The position numbers and the translations under genes were made by a program. Positions 27,641 to 36,170 of a stretch of 64,000 nt of DNA are shown one piece after another. The stretch covers positions 682,001-746,000 of the forward strand of contig NZ_JANINP010000007.1 of the NCBI RefSeq assembly GCF_024508665.1. The letters run 5' to 3'. The notes below the pieces were generated by a model. It made no database searches. It saw only the letters and a list, made by a program, of their open reading frames with translations, and had not been told where the DNA came from. How positions within the stretch are numbered: the first letter of the stretch is position 1; every line of letters starts with the position of its first letter. The DNA comes from Sphingomonas sp. Lineage in GTDB: Bacteria > Pseudomonadota > Alphaproteobacteria > Sphingomonadales > Sphingomonadaceae.

Positions 27641-28607
27641 GGCGCTTGAAGAACGTCCAGGCGGCGTCCGTCGCGTCGATCGCGTCATAAGGCGTCATTT
27701 CCAATATCCGGCTGGCGCCGGCCGGCGCCTTCGCGCCGGGCCAGGTGTGGGTGGCGGAGGCGAGGCGATAGAACAGCACTTCCGATCCGGCCGAGCATGA
27801 GGACCAGTCCTGGGTCTGCACCTCGCCGGCTGGAGACGTCTTTGACGGAGTCGCGCAGCCATCGGCTTTCACCCAGAATGCGACGGTCTTTTCCACCGCC
27901 TGGAAATCGCGGCTCTGGGCGCTGGCGACGAAGCCGACCGGGCTGGGCCCGCCGGCGTAGGGGACGATCTGGTCCTTCACGCCGTGCATGATCAGTACCG
28001 GCACTGGACCCGCGGGGGCGGCTTCGTCGCCGAACATCGCGCCCGCCACCACCGCCGCCGCCGCGATCTTGCCGGACAGCGCGATCGCGACCTTGTGCGT
28101 CAACATGCCGCCGTTCGACATTCCGGTCACATAGACGCGCTTCGGATCTGCAACACCGCTGCGCACCAGTTCGTCGATCAGCGCGCCGATAAAGCCGACA
28201 TCGTCACTCTTCGTCGCCATCGCCTGGCCGCAGCAACCGCCGGCATTCCATGTCGCCATCCGCCCGTCGCGGCCGACGCCATCGGGGAAGGCGACGACGA
28301 TGCCTTCCGCCTGCGCCTTGTCGGCCCAGCGCGGCACCATCGTCTTGCCGTTGCCGCCGCCGCCGTGCAGCGCGATCACCAGCGGCGCCGGCGCCTTGTC
28401 ACGCCGCGCATCGAGCAAAAGATAATCGCGCGTCGCCGCTCCCGTCGCCAGCGTTCGCCGATCGACGCCGGTCGGCAGCGACGTGTTGTCGGACGCCGCC
28501 ATCCGGGCGCGTAACCGCTCGCGCAACCCGGCCCGGTCCATCTGGGCGGTGATCGGAGATCCGGTGACGACAATCGCCGTCGCCAGCAGGACATGAAGGG
28601 TCCGCAT
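27627..28607 (-). CDS. exported CE1/LpqC-type esterase (PHB depolymerase-like)
   Basis: A 326-residue secreted alpha/beta hydrolase with a signal peptide (MRTLHVLLATAIVVTGSPITA). It shows the polyhydroxybutyrate depolymerase/feruloyl esterase pattern: oxyanion HGGGGNG, TWNAGGCCGQA, DDVGFIGALIDEL, nucleophile Ser164 in GMSNGG, an Asp in HGVKDQIVPY, and His in SATHTWPG. The start at 28607 has AAGGAAA upstream; an earlier Met at 28625 overlaps the receptor stop. Relatives cleave ester or beta-diketone bonds in polymers. With the receptor and PQQ dehydrogenase it suggests uptake and breakdown of an ester-linked or oxidised substrate. Confidence 0.88.
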   Translation of the reverse strand: MRTLHVLLATAIVVTGSPITAQMDRAGLRERLRARMAASDNTSLPTGVDRRTLATGAATRDYLLLDARRDKAPAPLVIALHGGGGNGKTMVPRWADKAQAEGIVVAFPDGVGRDGRMATWNAGGCCGQAMATKSDDVGFIGALIDELVRSGVADPKRVYVTGMSNGGMLTHKVAIALSGKIAAAAVVAGAMFGDEAAPAGPVPVLIMHGVKDQIVPYAGGPSPVGFVASAQSRDFQAVEKTVAFWVKADGCATPSKTSPAGEVQTQDWSSCSAGSEVLFYRLASATHTWPGAKAPAGASRILEMTPYDAIDATDAAWTFFKRHVRS

Positions 28608-28618
28608 CGCGTGTTTCC

Positions 28619-30811
28619 TTACCATTCGAAGGATAGGGTCGCGCCGTAGGTGCGCGGCGTGTTGTAGTAATCGTTCCCGCCGACCGAGACGATGTAATAG
28701 AGGTCGTTGGTCACGTTCTTGATCGACCCGAGCAACTTCCAGTTGCGCCCGCGCACGCCCGCCGACAGGTCGAGGATCGAGTAGTTCTGGCTCTTGCGCG
28801 TCAGCGTCGCGTCGTCCCAGCCGCCCGCCGCGGTCTGGTAGCTGGCGGTCAGCATCAGGTCGATGCCGCGCACCAGAGGATGGTCGTACATCCCGTTGAT
28901 GTTGACGATATAATCGCGTGTGCGCGGCGTCCGTTTGCCCGACAGGTCGAGCACCGCGCCGTTGGACAGGATCGACGACCCGTCGGTCCAGGTTCCGTGG
29001 CTGCCCGAAACGTTGGCGCTCGCCGACAGCCGGCCACCGCCCAGCGGTACGGTGCCGGACAGCTCGAACTCGGCGCCGTAGATGCGGTTGCCGCCGACAT
29101 TCTCCAGCGTGAAGGCGGGATTGGTGGTCGATAGCGTGGTTGTCTGCTGCACGTTGCGCGTCCAGCTCATGTAGAACGCCAGCTGCGAGCGGAAGCGGGC
29201 GGCGCCGACGCGAAAGCTGCCCTTGGCGCCGATTTCGCCGGAGGTGACGTCTTCGGGGTCGTACGGCACGCGGTCGAAAAATCCGGTCGCCGGCGATTGA
29301 TTGAACCCGCCGGCGCGATAACCGGTGGCCAGCCGGCCGTATAAAGTCAGGCGGTCGCTCGCCTTCCAGGTGAGCGATCCGGTGGGCAGGAAACGGCTCC
29401 AGTTACGCGAGAACCGGGTCAGCGGGATCGTTTCGTTGGTGGTCGCGTCGAGGTCGATCTGCTGGAAGGCGAATTGCTTGCTGTCGATTTGGTAGCGCGA
29501 TTCGAGCGACACGGTGAGTGTCGGAGCCAGCTCGAAGCCCACCTGGCCATAAGCGGAATAGGACGAGACGTTTTCGGTCGATTCCTGCCGCCGCAACTGC
29601 CGCCGCAACGATATGACGGTCGCGCCGCTGCCGGTCACGCTGCCGGTGCGGTTCGAGTAGACGCGCGACACGAAGGTCAGGAAATCGACGCCGCCCAGCC
29701 AGGTGATTGGCCCGTCGCCTTTCGAGCCCCAGCGCGCCTCCGCGCCATAGCGCTCGAACTTCTCTCCTTGCGCGTCGAGCAACAGCACGTTGGGCAGGCG
29801 GATGCCAAGATAATGGTCGAAATCCGCCGGGCTGCGCGCGCCGTCGCGGCCCTTGTAATCGGCAAGCACGGTCAATTCCGACGTGCCGAAATCGTGGCGA
29901 AACTCGCCGATCGCCTGAGTCTGATCGATCGCGACGCGATCGATCGCATCAAGCCCGGTGCGCACGAAAATGTCAGGATCGAGCGTGCGGTTGCGCCCCA
30001 GCGACGTGAAGCCGGGAGCTTCCGATCGGGAATGTTCGATCGTCAGCGTGGCGCTCGTATCGGTGCCGATCCCGGCGCCGATCGCGCCGCGCACGCCCCA
30101 GTCGAGCGTATTGTCGATCACGCGGCCGGTGACCTGGTCGATGTAGAACCCGCCGCTCTGCTTCGAATAGAAGCCGCCGGCGCGGATCGCGACCGTATCG
30201 GTCAGCGGCACGTTGACGGTTAGCTGCGTGTCGAGCTTGTCGACCGAATCGTAGCCGACTTTCGCACGCAATTCGGTGTCCGCCAGCGGCTGGCGGCTGA
30301 TGACGTTGACCGCGCCGCCCACTGCGTTGCGGCCGTACAAGGCGCCCTGAGGCCCCCGATACACTTCCACCCGGTCGATGTCGTAAAAGTCGATCTGGCT
30401 GTAGCTGCGCCCGCCGAAGCCGCCGCCCGCCACATAGATGCCGTCGCGGTAGATGCCGGTCGAGGATTCGGAAAAGCCGAGCCGCCCGCCGCCCTGGCCC
30501 CGCAACGCGATGTCGTTGAGATATTTGGGTCCGGAGCCAACCAGAATCGCGCCCGGCGTCAGCCGCGTATAATCGACCACGTCGCGAACCGCGAGGCGTT
30601 CCATCTCGGCACTGTCGAGCACGCTGACCGATGCCGGCACGTCCTCGATCGACTCGGAACGGCGACGGGCCTGAACGAGAATGTCGTCCGATGGGTTGGT
30701 GGCGACTGTCTCAGGAGCCGACTGCGCCCGCTCCTGTGCCAGGACTGGCGATGACAATAACATGCCTGTCAGCACGCCGATCCGCGTCATGCCGCGTCGT
30801 TCCAGACCCAT
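28619..30811 (-). CDS. TonB-dependent outer-membrane receptor
   Basis: A 730-residue receptor with a signal peptide (cleavage near SSPVLAQ), a TonB box-like DDILVQARRR (about 42-51), a plug domain with the IDFYDIDRVEVYRGPQGALYGRNAVGGAVN block (about 138-167), and a 22-strand barrel ending in an aromatic residue (LSFEW). The start at 30811 has a strong GGAGGGG site. It resembles the FecA-like receptors abundant in sphingomonads that import large or scarce organic compounds. It heads the operon continuing with esterase, PQQ dehydrogenase, EthD-like, synthetase and DUF1254 genes, and is divergent from the TetR gene. Confidence 0.95.
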   Translation of the reverse strand: MGLERRGMTRIGVLTGMLLSSPVLAQERAQSAPETVATNPSDDILVQARRRSESIEDVPASVSVLDSAEMERLAVRDVVDYTRLTPGAILVGSGPKYLNDIALRGQGGGRLGFSESSTGIYRDGIYVAGGGFGGRSYSQIDFYDIDRVEVYRGPQGALYGRNAVGGAVNVISRQPLADTELRAKVGYDSVDKLDTQLTVNVPLTDTVAIRAGGFYSKQSGGFYIDQVTGRVIDNTLDWGVRGAIGAGIGTDTSATLTIEHSRSEAPGFTSLGRNRTLDPDIFVRTGLDAIDRVAIDQTQAIGEFRHDFGTSELTVLADYKGRDGARSPADFDHYLGIRLPNVLLLDAQGEKFERYGAEARWGSKGDGPITWLGGVDFLTFVSRVYSNRTGSVTGSGATVISLRRQLRRQESTENVSSYSAYGQVGFELAPTLTVSLESRYQIDSKQFAFQQIDLDATTNETIPLTRFSRNWSRFLPTGSLTWKASDRLTLYGRLATGYRAGGFNQSPATGFFDRVPYDPEDVTSGEIGAKGSFRVGAARFRSQLAFYMSWTRNVQQTTTLSTTNPAFTLENVGGNRIYGAEFELSGTVPLGGGRLSASANVSGSHGTWTDGSSILSNGAVLDLSGKRTPRTRDYIVNINGMYDHPLVRGIDLMLTASYQTAAGGWDDATLTRKSQNYSILDLSAGVRGRNWKLLGSIKNVTNDLYYIVSVGGNDYYNTPRTYGATLSFEW

Positions 30812-30857
30812 ATATCCCCTCCATAGATGCTGGAGGCGCCGACATCGGACGCCCCTC

Positions 30858-30875
30858 TGTTACTCGCCGGTAACA
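30858..30875. promoter_or_regulatory. inverted-repeat operator for the TetR regulator
   Basis: A perfect inverted repeat TGTTAC-n6-GTAACA (18 bp) lies 47 bases upstream of the TonB-receptor start and about 80 bases upstream of the divergent TetR gene. Size and symmetry fit a TetR-family operator controlling both directions. Assignment to this regulator is from position. Confidence 0.7.
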
Positions 30876-30956
30876 TGTAGTATCTGCGAAGTAAACACAT
30901 GATCCTCTCGAGTACGCAGGATTTGCATTCTCCGCCGTCTTGGGCGAGCAACGCGC

Positions 30957-31559
30957 ATGGAACCGAGCTATTCCGAGATGATGGACGCCCATCGCGAGCG
31001 CCGGCGTGAGCACCTTTTGCTGGCGGCGGCCGACGTGATGGACGCGCGCGGCTTGCGCCAGGCCACGATGGACCAGATCGCCGAGGGCGCTGGCGTGTCG
31101 AAGATCGTGTTGTATCGCTATTTCAAATCGAAGGACGCGTTGGTTCACGCGGTGCTCGACGATATCGTCGACGGCATCCTCGATGCCGACTCGGCCGAAC
31201 CCGGGATGTGGTGGGCCGCTCGGATGCGGTTGACCTTGAAGGTCGCGCGGACGCGCGGGTCCGCGATGCGCCTGCTCATACGCCATGCCGCACACGACCC
31301 GGTGTTCGGCGTGCATTTCGAGCGGCTGACGGCGGCACTGATCGCGCGGATCGAGGAACGCCAAGTCGAGATTCTTGGTCCCGGCGATATGGTCGCAGGC
31401 AAGATCGGGGTACTCGACGCGTCCATCGCGGCATTCATGCTCGACGCCTATGTGCGCTGGATCGACAGCGGCAGGCCGGAGGAGGATGAACGCTTCCTGG
31501 AATGGCTCGGGAAATCCGTGCGCGCGATGGTCTATTACTGGCGCGGGTTGACGCCTTGA
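30957..31559 (+). CDS. TetR/AcrR-family transcriptional regulator
   Basis: A 200-residue repressor-type protein. The N-terminal helix-turn-helix (about residues 18-62) reads LLAAADVMDARGLRQATMDQ then IAEGAGVSKIVLYRYFKSKD, an almost textbook TetR domain. The C-terminal ligand domain is helical, with WWAARMRLTLKVAR and a distal AFMLDAYVRWIDSGRP. It is divergent from the six-gene TonB/PQQ operon, and a perfect inverted repeat lies between them, so it probably represses that operon until its substrate binds. Confidence 0.92.
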   Translation: MEPSYSEMMDAHRERRREHLLLAAADVMDARGLRQATMDQIAEGAGVSKIVLYRYFKSKDALVHAVLDDIVDGILDADSAEPGMWWAARMRLTLKVARTRGSAMRLLIRHAAHDPVFGVHFERLTAALIARIEERQVEILGPGDMVAGKIGVLDASIAAFMLDAYVRWIDSGRPEEDERFLEWLGKSVRAMVYYWRGLTP

Positions 31560-31591
31560 AAATTGTGCTCGTCCATCAGGCGTGTCGGCAT

Positions 31592-31629
31592 TTCGGTTAG
31601 CGACGAAATATTCGGTTAGCGACGAAATA
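31592..31629 (+). repeat. perfect 19-bp tandem duplication
   Basis: The unit TTCGGTTAGCGACGAAATA occurs twice back to back (31592-31610, 31611-31629) in the spacer between the convergent TetR and Crp-like genes. There is no third copy nearby. It may be a simple replication-slippage duplication. Confidence 0.8.
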
Positions 31630-31712
31630 TCCTCGTCGCGTTGGTGTTATGCACAGGCGAAGATCCCAAACCCATCACAACTCTACGCACACGACCCGTC
31701 GATGCCCCGACC

Positions 31713-32411
31713 TCACATGGGCATGAAATATCGCCGCAAGCGTTCCCGGTCATGGACGATCCATTGGCCACTGACCTTGTCGATCAAGCCCAGACCGCGA
31801 AGCTCGACGAGTTCGCGATGGACGCTCTGGCGTGTCACGTCGAACAGGGTCGCGATGTCCTGCTGCGTGATCGGGAAGCCGATCGTCACGTCGTTGCCTC
31901 GCGTTGCGGCGGCGCAATCCGTCGCGAAGTTGAAGAACATCATTGCGATACGCTGGCCCAACTTCATCGTCGCGCGAGCCTCGCGGCTGGAAATCTGGCG
32001 GGTGATCGCACCGGCAAACTTGCGGCAAAGCGCTTCGGGGATGGCGGGATATCGATGGTAGAGGTCCCAGAAGTCTTCCGCCTCGAGTACGCGCAGACGG
32101 CAATCGACAAGAGCCGACGAGCTATGGTTGTAGGGGCGATGCGCGACGAGTGCCGTTTCCGCATAGCAATTGCCGGAAATGTAGATGGTGATCAGTGCCT
32201 CGCTGCCATCGACGTGCAAGCGAGACAGCCGAACATAGCCGGTCTCCACCTGAAACATGCGGTTGCACGGGTCGCCGGCGCGCGCGATCGGGGCGCCGGC
32301 CGGGACATCGAGCCGGTGCATCCGCGCGGTTATGGCGTCGTGCACTTCGACCGGCATTGCTCCGATCCAGTTCTCGCGGGTCAGGACGCTAAAAGCCGCC
32401 GCCTGATCCAT
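31713..32411 (-). CDS. Crp/Fnr-family transcriptional regulator
   Basis: A 232-residue regulator. The N-terminal cyclic-nucleotide-binding-like beta-roll (about 15-115) contains GAPIARAGDPCNRMFQVETG and ALITIYISGNCYAE. The C-terminal winged helix (about 155-225) has ITQQDIATLFDVTRQSVHRELVELRGLGLI. There is no N-terminal Fnr-type cysteine cluster, so it is not an obvious oxygen sensor. The start at 32411 has a GGAGG site; a longer frame to 32486 has no such support. It is divergent from the TonB-CitMHS-AtuA operon and probably controls it. Confidence 0.92.
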   Translation of the reverse strand: MDQAAAFSVLTRENWIGAMPVEVHDAITARMHRLDVPAGAPIARAGDPCNRMFQVETGYVRLSRLHVDGSEALITIYISGNCYAETALVAHRPYNHSSSALVDCRLRVLEAEDFWDLYHRYPAIPEALCRKFAGAITRQISSREARATMKLGQRIAMMFFNFATDCAAATRGNDVTIGFPITQQDIATLFDVTRQSVHRELVELRGLGLIDKVSGQWIVHDRERLRRYFMPM

Positions 32412-32440
32412 CAGCAGCCTCCGAGTTTTATTTTCTGAAA

Positions 32441-32456
32441 TGTAACATTCGCGACA
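32441..32456. promoter_or_regulatory. candidate Crp/Fnr-type site
   Basis: The sequence TGTAACATTCGCGACA has outer TGT/ACA symmetry with matching inner C/G, like a Crp/Fnr half-site pair. It lies between the divergent Crp-like gene and the TonB receptor. The symmetry is imperfect, so this is a suggestion from position only. Confidence 0.35.
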
Positions 32457-32571
32457 TCGGTTTTGCCAGCGGCCGTTGCATGACACCTCCTACACGACCG
32501 AACGGCAGCGTTTCGATCGTGCCATAGAAAGCGACTGCAATCAAAGTCGTGACATAGGGGAGGCCCGGGAT

Positions 32572-34836
32572 ATGCTTGCTTTCAGGCAGCTGTTGTTGTG
32601 CGGTATTGCTTCTATCGGGGTCGCGTACCCCAGCGCTCTATTCGCGCAAAGTTCGGGCAATACTGCCGACACTACAGAAAAGAGCGCGGAATCTAGTTCC
32701 ACTGCGGCTAGTGAAGGCGATGGCCAGATCGTGGATATCGTCGTCACGGCGCGCCGCCGCTCGGAATCACTCCAGCGCACACCGGTGACTGTCACCGCGT
32801 TCGATGGCGCGGTCCTCAAGGAAAAGGGCATCACCGACTTCACCCGGCTGGCCCAGGCAACGCCCGGCATCAACTTTGACGCGTTCCCCAAGGCCGCGCC
32901 GCGTCCCTTCTTCCGGGGCGTCGGAAGCAGCAACCAGGGAGCGGGGGGCGATCCGTCGTCGGTCGCATTTCTCGACGGCGTCTATCTGGCCCGCGCCGCG
33001 ATGCTGGGGATCGATTTCTACGACATGGAGCGCATCGAGGTCCTCAAGGGTCCGCAGGGAACGCTCTGGGGCAAGAACGTGGTCGCGGGGTCGGTGAACT
33101 TCATCACCGCCAAGCCAACCGACAAGGGCGAGGCGAGCGCGCAGCTCACCTTTGGCGAATATGGCCAGCGCAACGGCAACCTGATGCTCAATGCGCCCAT
33201 TGCCGATGGGGTCGCTACCCGCATCGTGCTCGGCGCCGTGACCAATGACGGCTTCCGCCGAACCCTGACCGGAAAGCCGCTCGACGACGAGAACAAGGTG
33301 AGCGGGCGGATTGCGCTGCGCGCCGATCTCGGCGCATCGACGAAGTTGCTGGTGTCGGCGGACGTTGCGGACCAGGACCTGGGCGAGAATTCGCGTTACA
33401 ACGTGATCGTCAATCCGTTCACCCCGGGCGTCGGCTATGCGGACTACGAGCACCCGCGCTACGCCAATCCCGATCGCCCCGGCTTTACCAAATCGCGGAC
33501 CGGCGGCGCGAGGGCGGAGTTGACGACCGATGCTTTAGGCTTTGCCACTTGGACGACCGTCGCGGCGTGGCGGACGCTGAACTACGATTTCAACAGCGAC
33601 CTGGACGGTACCGACCCGGCGACCAATGCACGAAACGGACTGCCGGTGACGGGTATCCAGACACTGGCTCGAGAGAAGGCCAATTCCTATTCGGTCGAGA
33701 CGCGATTGACGTCGAACGACAGCGGTCCGTTCAGCTGGGTCGCGGGTCTCTATTACAATCGCGACAAGATCCACCGCGAGCGCGAGACGCAGCAATCGGC
33801 GACGCCGACCACGATCAACCGCTTCTTCGGCGATTCGACCAACGACAGCTACGCCGTGTTCGGAGAGGGGCAATACAAATTCGATTTTGGCCTGAGGCTG
33901 TTTGCCGGCGGGCGCTATACCAAGGAGAAGAAGAGCTACGCGGCGCGGCGGCTGACCGGAGCCTTAGCGTCTCCCACCGTCAGCTACGACACGGCAAGCA
34001 ATCCCGGCATATTCGACAAGGGGCTCGCTACTTACCGGGTCGGTGCAGACTTCCAGCTCAGCAAGAACATCTTCGCGTTCGGAACGGTTTCGACCGGCTT
34101 CAAGTCGGGCGCGTTTCAGGAGCAGCCGACCAGCGCGGCACTGGCCCGCAGTCCGACCGCGCCCGAAAGGGTCACCAACTACGAGATCGGCCTGAAAACC
34201 GACTGGCTCGACCGACGCCTGCGCGTGAACGTTTCCGCGTTCTGGATGGATTATCGCGACTTTCAGACGATCAAGGTGGTTCCCGATGCGAGCCAGGGGC
34301 CGGTGGGCACCCGCGTGACCATCGATACCGCCGACGCGACGATCAAGGGCGTCGAGACCGAGTTCGTCGTCGCACCGGTAAAGTGGTTCGATGCGACGGT
34401 GCGCTATACGTACCTGCACCCGTTCTTCACACGGTTCATCCAGACATCGGCGTTCCTCGCCGACGGCTCTCCGGTCTTCAAGGATGGAGCCGGCAACCGG
34501 CTCAGCCGAACCCCCGAGCACGCGGTAGTCGCCGACCTCGGCGTGCAATCGGCTCGCGACGCGAGCTGGGGCTGGCTTCGAGCAGCGGTCACGATGGATT
34601 ATCAAAGCGACGCTTTCGAGAACAATATCAACGATTACAAGGAGTATCGCCGCGCCAGGACGCTCTGGGACGCGAGTCTCACCTACAATATCAACGAGCG
34701 CTTCTCGGCCCAGGCCTGGGTGCACAACCTGACCAATGTCACCTATCGCATCTGGCAGACCAACGGCGGTTTCTATCAGTTCGTCCAATATGGCGCGCCG
34801 CGGCAATATGGTCTGACGCTGAGCGCGAAATTCTGA
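32572..34836 (+). CDS. TonB-dependent outer-membrane receptor
   Basis: A 754-residue receptor counted from the Met at 32572, which has a GGGGAGG ribosome-binding site and starts a signal peptide ending near PSALFAQ. A TonB-box-like DIVVTARRR follows (about residues 56-64), then a plug with YDMERIEVLKGPQGTLWGKN (about 144-163), and a barrel ending in LTLSAKF, a normal aromatic terminus. It is the first gene of an operon with a CitMHS transporter, an AtuA-family protein and a DUF4387 protein, so its cargo is probably an organic acid or terpenoid-like acid. Confidence 0.95.
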   Translation: MLAFRQLLLCGIASIGVAYPSALFAQSSGNTADTTEKSAESSSTAASEGDGQIVDIVVTARRRSESLQRTPVTVTAFDGAVLKEKGITDFTRLAQATPGINFDAFPKAAPRPFFRGVGSSNQGAGGDPSSVAFLDGVYLARAAMLGIDFYDMERIEVLKGPQGTLWGKNVVAGSVNFITAKPTDKGEASAQLTFGEYGQRNGNLMLNAPIADGVATRIVLGAVTNDGFRRTLTGKPLDDENKVSGRIALRADLGASTKLLVSADVADQDLGENSRYNVIVNPFTPGVGYADYEHPRYANPDRPGFTKSRTGGARAELTTDALGFATWTTVAAWRTLNYDFNSDLDGTDPATNARNGLPVTGIQTLAREKANSYSVETRLTSNDSGPFSWVAGLYYNRDKIHRERETQQSATPTTINRFFGDSTNDSYAVFGEGQYKFDFGLRLFAGGRYTKEKKSYAARRLTGALASPTVSYDTASNPGIFDKGLATYRVGADFQLSKNIFAFGTVSTGFKSGAFQEQPTSAALARSPTAPERVTNYEIGLKTDWLDRRLRVNVSAFWMDYRDFQTIKVVPDASQGPVGTRVTIDTADATIKGVETEFVVAPVKWFDATVRYTYLHPFFTRFIQTSAFLADGSPVFKDGAGNRLSRTPEHAVVADLGVQSARDASWGWLRAAVTMDYQSDAFENNINDYKEYRRARTLWDASLTYNINERFSAQAWVHNLTNVTYRIWQTNGGFYQFVQYGAPRQYGLTLSAKF

Positions 34837-34864
34837 CCGCGGGCCACCAACGGGAAATTAGACG

Positions 34865-36160
34865 ATGCTGATGTGGCTGGGTTACCTGATGGTCGCGACG
34901 TTCATGATTCTGATCATGACGAAGCGGCTGTCGGCGCTCGTCGCGCTTATTCTGGTCCCGCTCGTCTTCGGCGTGCTTGCCGGACACGGTCCCGATCTCG
35001 GCACGATGGCGCTGGATGGCCTGGGCAAGCTCGCGCCCACCGCGACCTTGCTTCTGTTCGCCGTCCTGTTTTTCGCGGTGATGATCGACGCTGGCCTGTT
35101 CGAGCCCCTGGTCGACCGTGTGCTACGGTTCGCTGGCGATGATCCGATGCGGGTCGCGCTCGGCACTGCGGCAATGGCGACGATCGTGTCGCTCGACGGC
35201 GACGGCGCCACCACCGCGCTCATCACCATAACCGCGTTGCTTCCCGTTTACCGGCGGCTTGGCATGAATCCGCTGGTCCTCGCGGTCATCCTTGCGTCGG
35301 CGAACACGGTGGTCAATCTGATGCCTTGGGGAGGGCCGGTCGGCCGCGTCGCGGCGTCGCTGCGGCTCGATCCGGCCGCCGTGTTCGTGCCTCTGTTGCC
35401 GACCATCGCCGCGGGTCTCGCCGGCACGTTCTTCATCGCCTGGTCGCTCGGCCGTTCGGAACGCAAACGCCTCGCGGCAACGTCCGGGGAGGTCATAGCT
35501 TGCGAATCCGGCATGGGTGCGACGAAGCCAGTCGATTCATCGATAAGGCGACCGCGCCTCCTGCCGTTCAACCTGGCCCTGACCCTTTCGGTCCTCGTGC
35601 TAGCGGTAATTCATCTTGTGCCTTTGCCGCTGCTGTTCATGGTGGCGCTCGCGGTCGCGCTCGCCGTCAACTATCCTTCGCTATCCGATCAGCGCGCGCG
35701 GCTCGCGGCGCACGCGGAAAATGCACTGCCGATATCGATCCTGATCCTCGCCGCCGGCGTGTTTACCGGCGTGCTCGCCGGGACCGGCATGATCGACGCG
35801 ATGGCCAAGGGAGCGATGGCGGTCGTGCCGCCCGGGATAGGACAGGCGCTGGGACCGATCACCGCCTGCCTGGCCGCGCCGCTGACCTTCGTGCTCTCCA
35901 ACGACGCTTATTATTTCGGCGTGGTGCCGATCATCGCCCAGACTGCCACGCAATATGGCGTTACGCCGGAACAGATCGCGCGGGCCTCCCTGCTCGCCCA
36001 GCCGATCCACGCGCTGAGTCCGCTCGTCGCGGCGATCTATCTCGTATCCGGGCTGCTCGGGGTCGAGGTCGGCGCGTTGCAGCGCTTCTCGCTCAAATGG
36101 GCCTGCCTGCTCACGCTCATTCTGATCGTCACCGCATGCGTCACTCGCGCGATCATTTGA
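34865..36160 (+). CDS. CitMHS-family cation:carboxylate symporter
   Basis: A 431-residue inner-membrane transporter with about 11-12 hydrophobic segments. The pattern VSLDGDGATTALITITALLP (about 101-120) and NTVVNLMPWGGPVGRVAASL (about 147-166) is characteristic of the CitMHS family, whose members take up citrate complexed with divalent metals with protons; other carboxylates are possible. A second copy of the motif architecture follows in the C-terminal half (LTFVLSNDAYYFGVVPI). It is 28 bases downstream of the receptor and 10 bases upstream of the AtuA gene, so it is clearly co-operonic. Confidence 0.9.
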   Translation: MLMWLGYLMVATFMILIMTKRLSALVALILVPLVFGVLAGHGPDLGTMALDGLGKLAPTATLLLFAVLFFAVMIDAGLFEPLVDRVLRFAGDDPMRVALGTAAMATIVSLDGDGATTALITITALLPVYRRLGMNPLVLAVILASANTVVNLMPWGGPVGRVAASLRLDPAAVFVPLLPTIAAGLAGTFFIAWSLGRSERKRLAATSGEVIACESGMGATKPVDSSIRRPRLLPFNLALTLSVLVLAVIHLVPLPLLFMVALAVALAVNYPSLSDQRARLAAHAENALPISILILAAGVFTGVLAGTGMIDAMAKGAMAVVPPGIGQALGPITACLAAPLTFVLSNDAYYFGVVPIIAQTATQYGVTPEQIARASLLAQPIHALSPLVAAIYLVSGLLGVEVGALQRFSLKWACLLTLILIVTACVTRAII

Positions 36161-36170
36161 AGGACGAAGC

